Shown one piece after another: positions 62,191 to 64,000 of a stretch of 64,000 nt of DNA. This stretch comes from JBFJKD01 sp038106145 (GTDB lineage Bacteria; Pseudomonadota; Gammaproteobacteria; Pseudomonadales; Porticoccaceae), in contig JAYODD010000004.1 in assembly GCA_038106145.1 (NCBI GenBank), forward strand, positions 142,991-206,990, given 5' to 3'. A program made the position numbers and the translations under genes. The notes under the pieces are model-generated. The model was given only the letters and a program-made list of their open reading frames with translations, made no database searches and was not told where the DNA came from. Positions within the stretch are counted from its first letter, which is position 1; each line of letters opens with the position of its first letter.

Positions 62191-62490
62191 GCTACACATG
62201 ATCGCTGAACCCATATGTTTACAGCTCGAGTGACATCAGGAGGACGACCCTGACAGACCTATTCTAAGGTGGCCGGATAATGGCGCCTAACTATTTATTA
62301 GCTGCGTCCTCAAAGTCTCAAGCCTATATGTGAGGGGTATCAAGGCGTCTGCGCCCTTGATTTTTACCTTGATTCTGGTTGTTACTGATACTTCCCCGTC
62401 ATGTTGAGCCCAAACTCTCTAAAAGCGCCCTGGCCTAAGCCCCACACCCATAAGCGCCCCAGCGCACGGAATGTATTACCATAAAGGGCC
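62191..62490. other. Intergenic stretch without a recognisable gene
   Basis: 300 bases upstream of the M48 protease region. No RNA, terminator or insertion element seen. It should hold the promoter of the protease gene and of the minus-strand lipoprotein gene. Confidence 0.45.
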
Positions 62491-62637
62491 ATGGTTCACG
62501 GTCGGGAGGGCTTTGTATTCCCCTCACCCGAATTATCAACGCGGCCTGAACTGTTAATACGCCCTAAACTACACGCACGGCCTGAATTGTCCACAGGGTC
62601 TGAAGAAAAGGTGTTTAAAAATGAAAATTACCGTTAA
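62491..62637 (+). CDS. Possible small ORF with hexapeptide repeats
   Basis: 48 codons from an ATG at 62491 (AAAGGG just ahead), closing 17 bases inside the protease gene. The product contains SPELST-RPELLI-RPKLHA-RPELST-GSEEKV, a six-residue repeat encoded by the 18-bp repeat listed separately. It could be a leader peptide coupled to the protease gene, or only chance translation of a repeat that fits the frame. No homologue is known to me. Confidence 0.3.
   Translation: MVHGREGFVFPSPELSTRPELLIRPKLHARPELSTGSEEKVFKNENYR
62524..62613. repeat. Five degenerate 18-bp tandem repeats
   Basis: Units begin at 62524, 62542, 62560, 62578 and 62596. The clearest two read CGGCCTGAACTGTTAATA and CGGCCTGAATTGTCCACA. 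The other units match at about half or more of the positions. The array ends a few bases before the protease start, so it may affect its expression. Confidence 0.6.
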
Positions 62638-63442
62638 AACCCTTGCCGCACTCTGTCTTGGTATGTCGTTGCTCTACCTCAGCGGCTGCGAAACCACCAC
62701 CTCGGGCAGCAGTGTGGGCGCTGATCGCTCCCAGCTGCTGCTGGTGTCTTCCGCGCAGCTTGAGCAGATGTCGGCGGAGGCCTATGGCAAACTGAAAGCA
62801 GACGCAACCAGTAAGGGTGTGCTGAATAAAGACCGGGCCATGCTCAAGCGCGTGCGCGGGATTTCCAGTCGCCTACAGGCGCAAACAGGTGTTTTCCGCG
62901 GGGACGCGCCGGGCTGGAATTGGGAAGTCAACGTGATCAGCAGTGACGCACTCAACGCCTTCTGCATGCCCGGCGGCAAGATCATGGTGTATTCAGGATT
63001 GATCAATCAACTCAAGCTGACCGACGCCGAGATTGCCATAGTGCTCGGCCACGAGATTGCCCACGCCCTGCGGGAGCATTCCCGGGAACAGGTTTCCCAG
63101 GCCATGGCGGCCCAGACAGCCATCGGGATAGGCGCTGCGGTGTTAGGTATAGGTGACGCCGGGGCGAACATGGCCGGCACCGGTTACCAGGCACTTGTCG
63201 CCAGCCGTTTCAGCCGCAATCACGAAACTGAAGCCGACCGCATTGGCCTTGAACTCACCGCGCGAGCGGGTTACGACCCCCGTGCCGGTGTTACGCTGTG
63301 GAATAAAATGATCAACGCGAGCCAGGGCAACAATCCGCCGGAATTTCTCAGCTCCCACCCGACGCAATCCAGTCGGGTTCGTGATATTGAAAAGTTATTG
63401 CCCACCGTGATGCCGCTTTACGAAGCTACCACCCGCAGGTGA
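62621..63442 (+). CDS. M48-family metalloprotease lipoprotein
   Basis: 273 aa. The lipobox is YLSGC near residue 23. The zinc site is VLGHEIAHALREHSRE (HExxH), and the third ligand Glu is in NHETEADRIGLEL. It is of the LoiP/YcaL type: an outer-membrane-anchored periplasmic protease linked to envelope quality control. The start lies 9 bases after GAAAAGG. It follows four unknown secreted proteins encoded on the other strand. Confidence 0.93.
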   Translation: MKITVKTLAALCLGMSLLYLSGCETTTSGSSVGADRSQLLLVSSAQLEQMSAEAYGKLKADATSKGVLNKDRAMLKRVRGISSRLQAQTGVFRGDAPGWNWEVNVISSDALNAFCMPGGKIMVYSGLINQLKLTDAEIAIVLGHEIAHALREHSREQVSQAMAAQTAIGIGAAVLGIGDAGANMAGTGYQALVASRFSRNHETEADRIGLELTARAGYDPRAGVTLWNKMINASQGNNPPEFLSSHPTQSSRVRDIEKLLPTVMPLYEATTRR

Positions 63443-63536
63443 TGCGCAGTATTTGAGTAAAAATATGTAATGCAGAGTTATGTATCAGGAGGCTGGCTCT
63501 TTGATTTTCCAACGTCATCCCCCCAATAATAGTTTT

Positions 63537-63851
63537 TCACCTGACCCTAAATACCGTGTAATTGCTTGATGTTATTGCATCAAATAGAGCCTCCCAATCT
63601 TCATAATGTTCATTAACTCTAATGTGATCGAATTCAAAAAGTACTGGTGATAGCTTGTTTATGTCACCGATACTGTTCGGCATTCCTTGTCTATTTTGAG
63701 CGTGCATTAGAAATGCATTAAATAACTCTGTAATTGTGTTTGGTTTTCGCTTTTCCCATTCATCAAAATGAGCATCCAGCATTTCGTTTGTAACTGCATC
63801 AAACGAAAGAAGGTATTCCTTTGCTTTATTGTAATACTCGATTTCTTCCAC
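63537..63851 (-). CDS. Small AT-rich ORF, probable integron cassette gene
   Basis: 104 aa, acidic, no signal peptide, no recognised family. Base composition is far more AT-rich than the rest of the window, which suggests transfer. The GTG at 63851 has AAGGAAG five bases ahead and stands 15 bases after the attC-like element (63867-63927), as in integron gene cassettes. I see no second attC behind its stop codon, so the cassette may have lost it. A defence or immunity role would be a guess. Confidence 0.6.
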   Translation of the reverse strand: MEEIEYYNKAKEYLLSFDAVTNEMLDAHFDEWEKRKPNTITELFNAFLMHAQNRQGMPNSIGDINKLSPVLFEFDHIRVNEHYEDWEALFDAITSSNYTVFRVR

Positions 63852-63866
63852 AAATTCTTCCTTAAG

Positions 63867-63927
63867 GGCTAACGTTTAAGCTGTGCGCCGCGACGTATGG
63901 AGCGTCCGAACGAGCGCATTGTTATAC
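63867..63927 (-). other. attC-like integron recombination site
   Basis: Read on the minus strand: an R''-type box GTATAAC, two imperfectly complementary arms (AATGCGCTCGTTCGGACGC and GCGGCGCACAGCTTAAAC) with unpaired bases, and the R' box GTTAGCC. It has 61 bases, within the usual attC range. The last RRRY position of R' is not ideal. The following small ORF has the cassette position. No integrase gene lies in the window. Confidence 0.65.
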
Positions 63928-64000
63928 ATATTATTTCCCTGATTTTCTTCTATTATCATCTTTACATAGCATCTGGCAATTTTGAGAAACTGTTTTACCA

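Noticed and set aside
1..64000. CRISPR arrays, insertion sequences, prophage and rRNA
   Set aside because: None seen by reading: no regularly spaced direct repeats, transposase motifs, phage genes or rRNA sequence. The 18-bp array at 62524 has no spacers.

Overview
The window is chromosomal DNA of a Gammaproteobacterium, most likely a marine or free-living member of the Pseudomonadales/Cellvibrionales part of the class. The evidence is the leuC-leuD-leuB-asd-usg-fimV order typical of Pseudomonas relatives, EpmC, PdxB, AlaA, a PA1571-type protein and a tandem-T-fold QueF. This placement is inferred from gene content; I could not test it. The sequence is a draft scaffold with four 10-N gaps. 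Three of the gaps look like unmerged contig overlaps.

Layout. 1-7149 (minus strand): leuC, leuD, leuB, asd, usg (asd-like) and fimV, which runs off the left edge. A divergent LysR gene lies at 7269-8159. 8304-29614 (plus strand): seven closely packed genes that I read as a large, Gram-negative poly-gamma-glutamate-type (Pgs/Cap) polymer locus. It holds two paralogous membrane sensors with degenerate histidine-kinase ends, a giant PgsC-like membrane protein, a periplasmic membrane-anchored protein, a secreted putative zinc hydrolase, a 1710-aa outer-membrane protein with a helical repeat region and a C-terminal beta-barrel, and a giant PgsB-like Mur-ligase-fold synthetase. mnmC follows 13 bases later and may be co-transcribed.

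31775-40225: a DUF502 membrane protein, two amidohydrolase-superfamily enzymes, a membrane class III nucleotide cyclase, an ABC-2 transporter with queF behind it, and tRNA-Gly(GCC) and tRNA-Glu(TTC) with a clear terminator. 40319-47400: housekeeping genes (DUF1499, msrB, alaA, PA1571-like, pdxB, a flap-type exonuclease, epmC, gamma-glutamylcyclotransferase, tusA). 47498-52856: a catabolic or detoxification-like cluster with a small monooxygenase-fold protein, two alpha/beta hydrolases, YheU, a methyltransferase, an amidohydrolase and a PqqC/TenA-fold protein. 53244-58556: a bile-acid/sodium symporter homologue, a quinol-dependent nitric oxide reductase with a possible FNR-type site, and an OafA-type acyltransferase with an SGNH domain. 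58927-63442: four secreted proteins or lipoproteins of unknown function and an M48 metalloprotease lipoprotein. At the right edge an AT-rich small ORF sits directly behind an attC-like element, which suggests the window runs into an integron cassette array.

How the main system may work (inference): the PgsB-like ligase makes a glutamate (or similar amino-acid) chain in the cytoplasm and the PgsC-like protein carries it across the inner membrane. The 818-aa and 1710-aa proteins bridge the periplasm and form the outer-membrane exit. The secreted hydrolase trims or clears polymer, and the two sensor-like proteins control the machine. No PgsA/CapA homologue is visible in the window.
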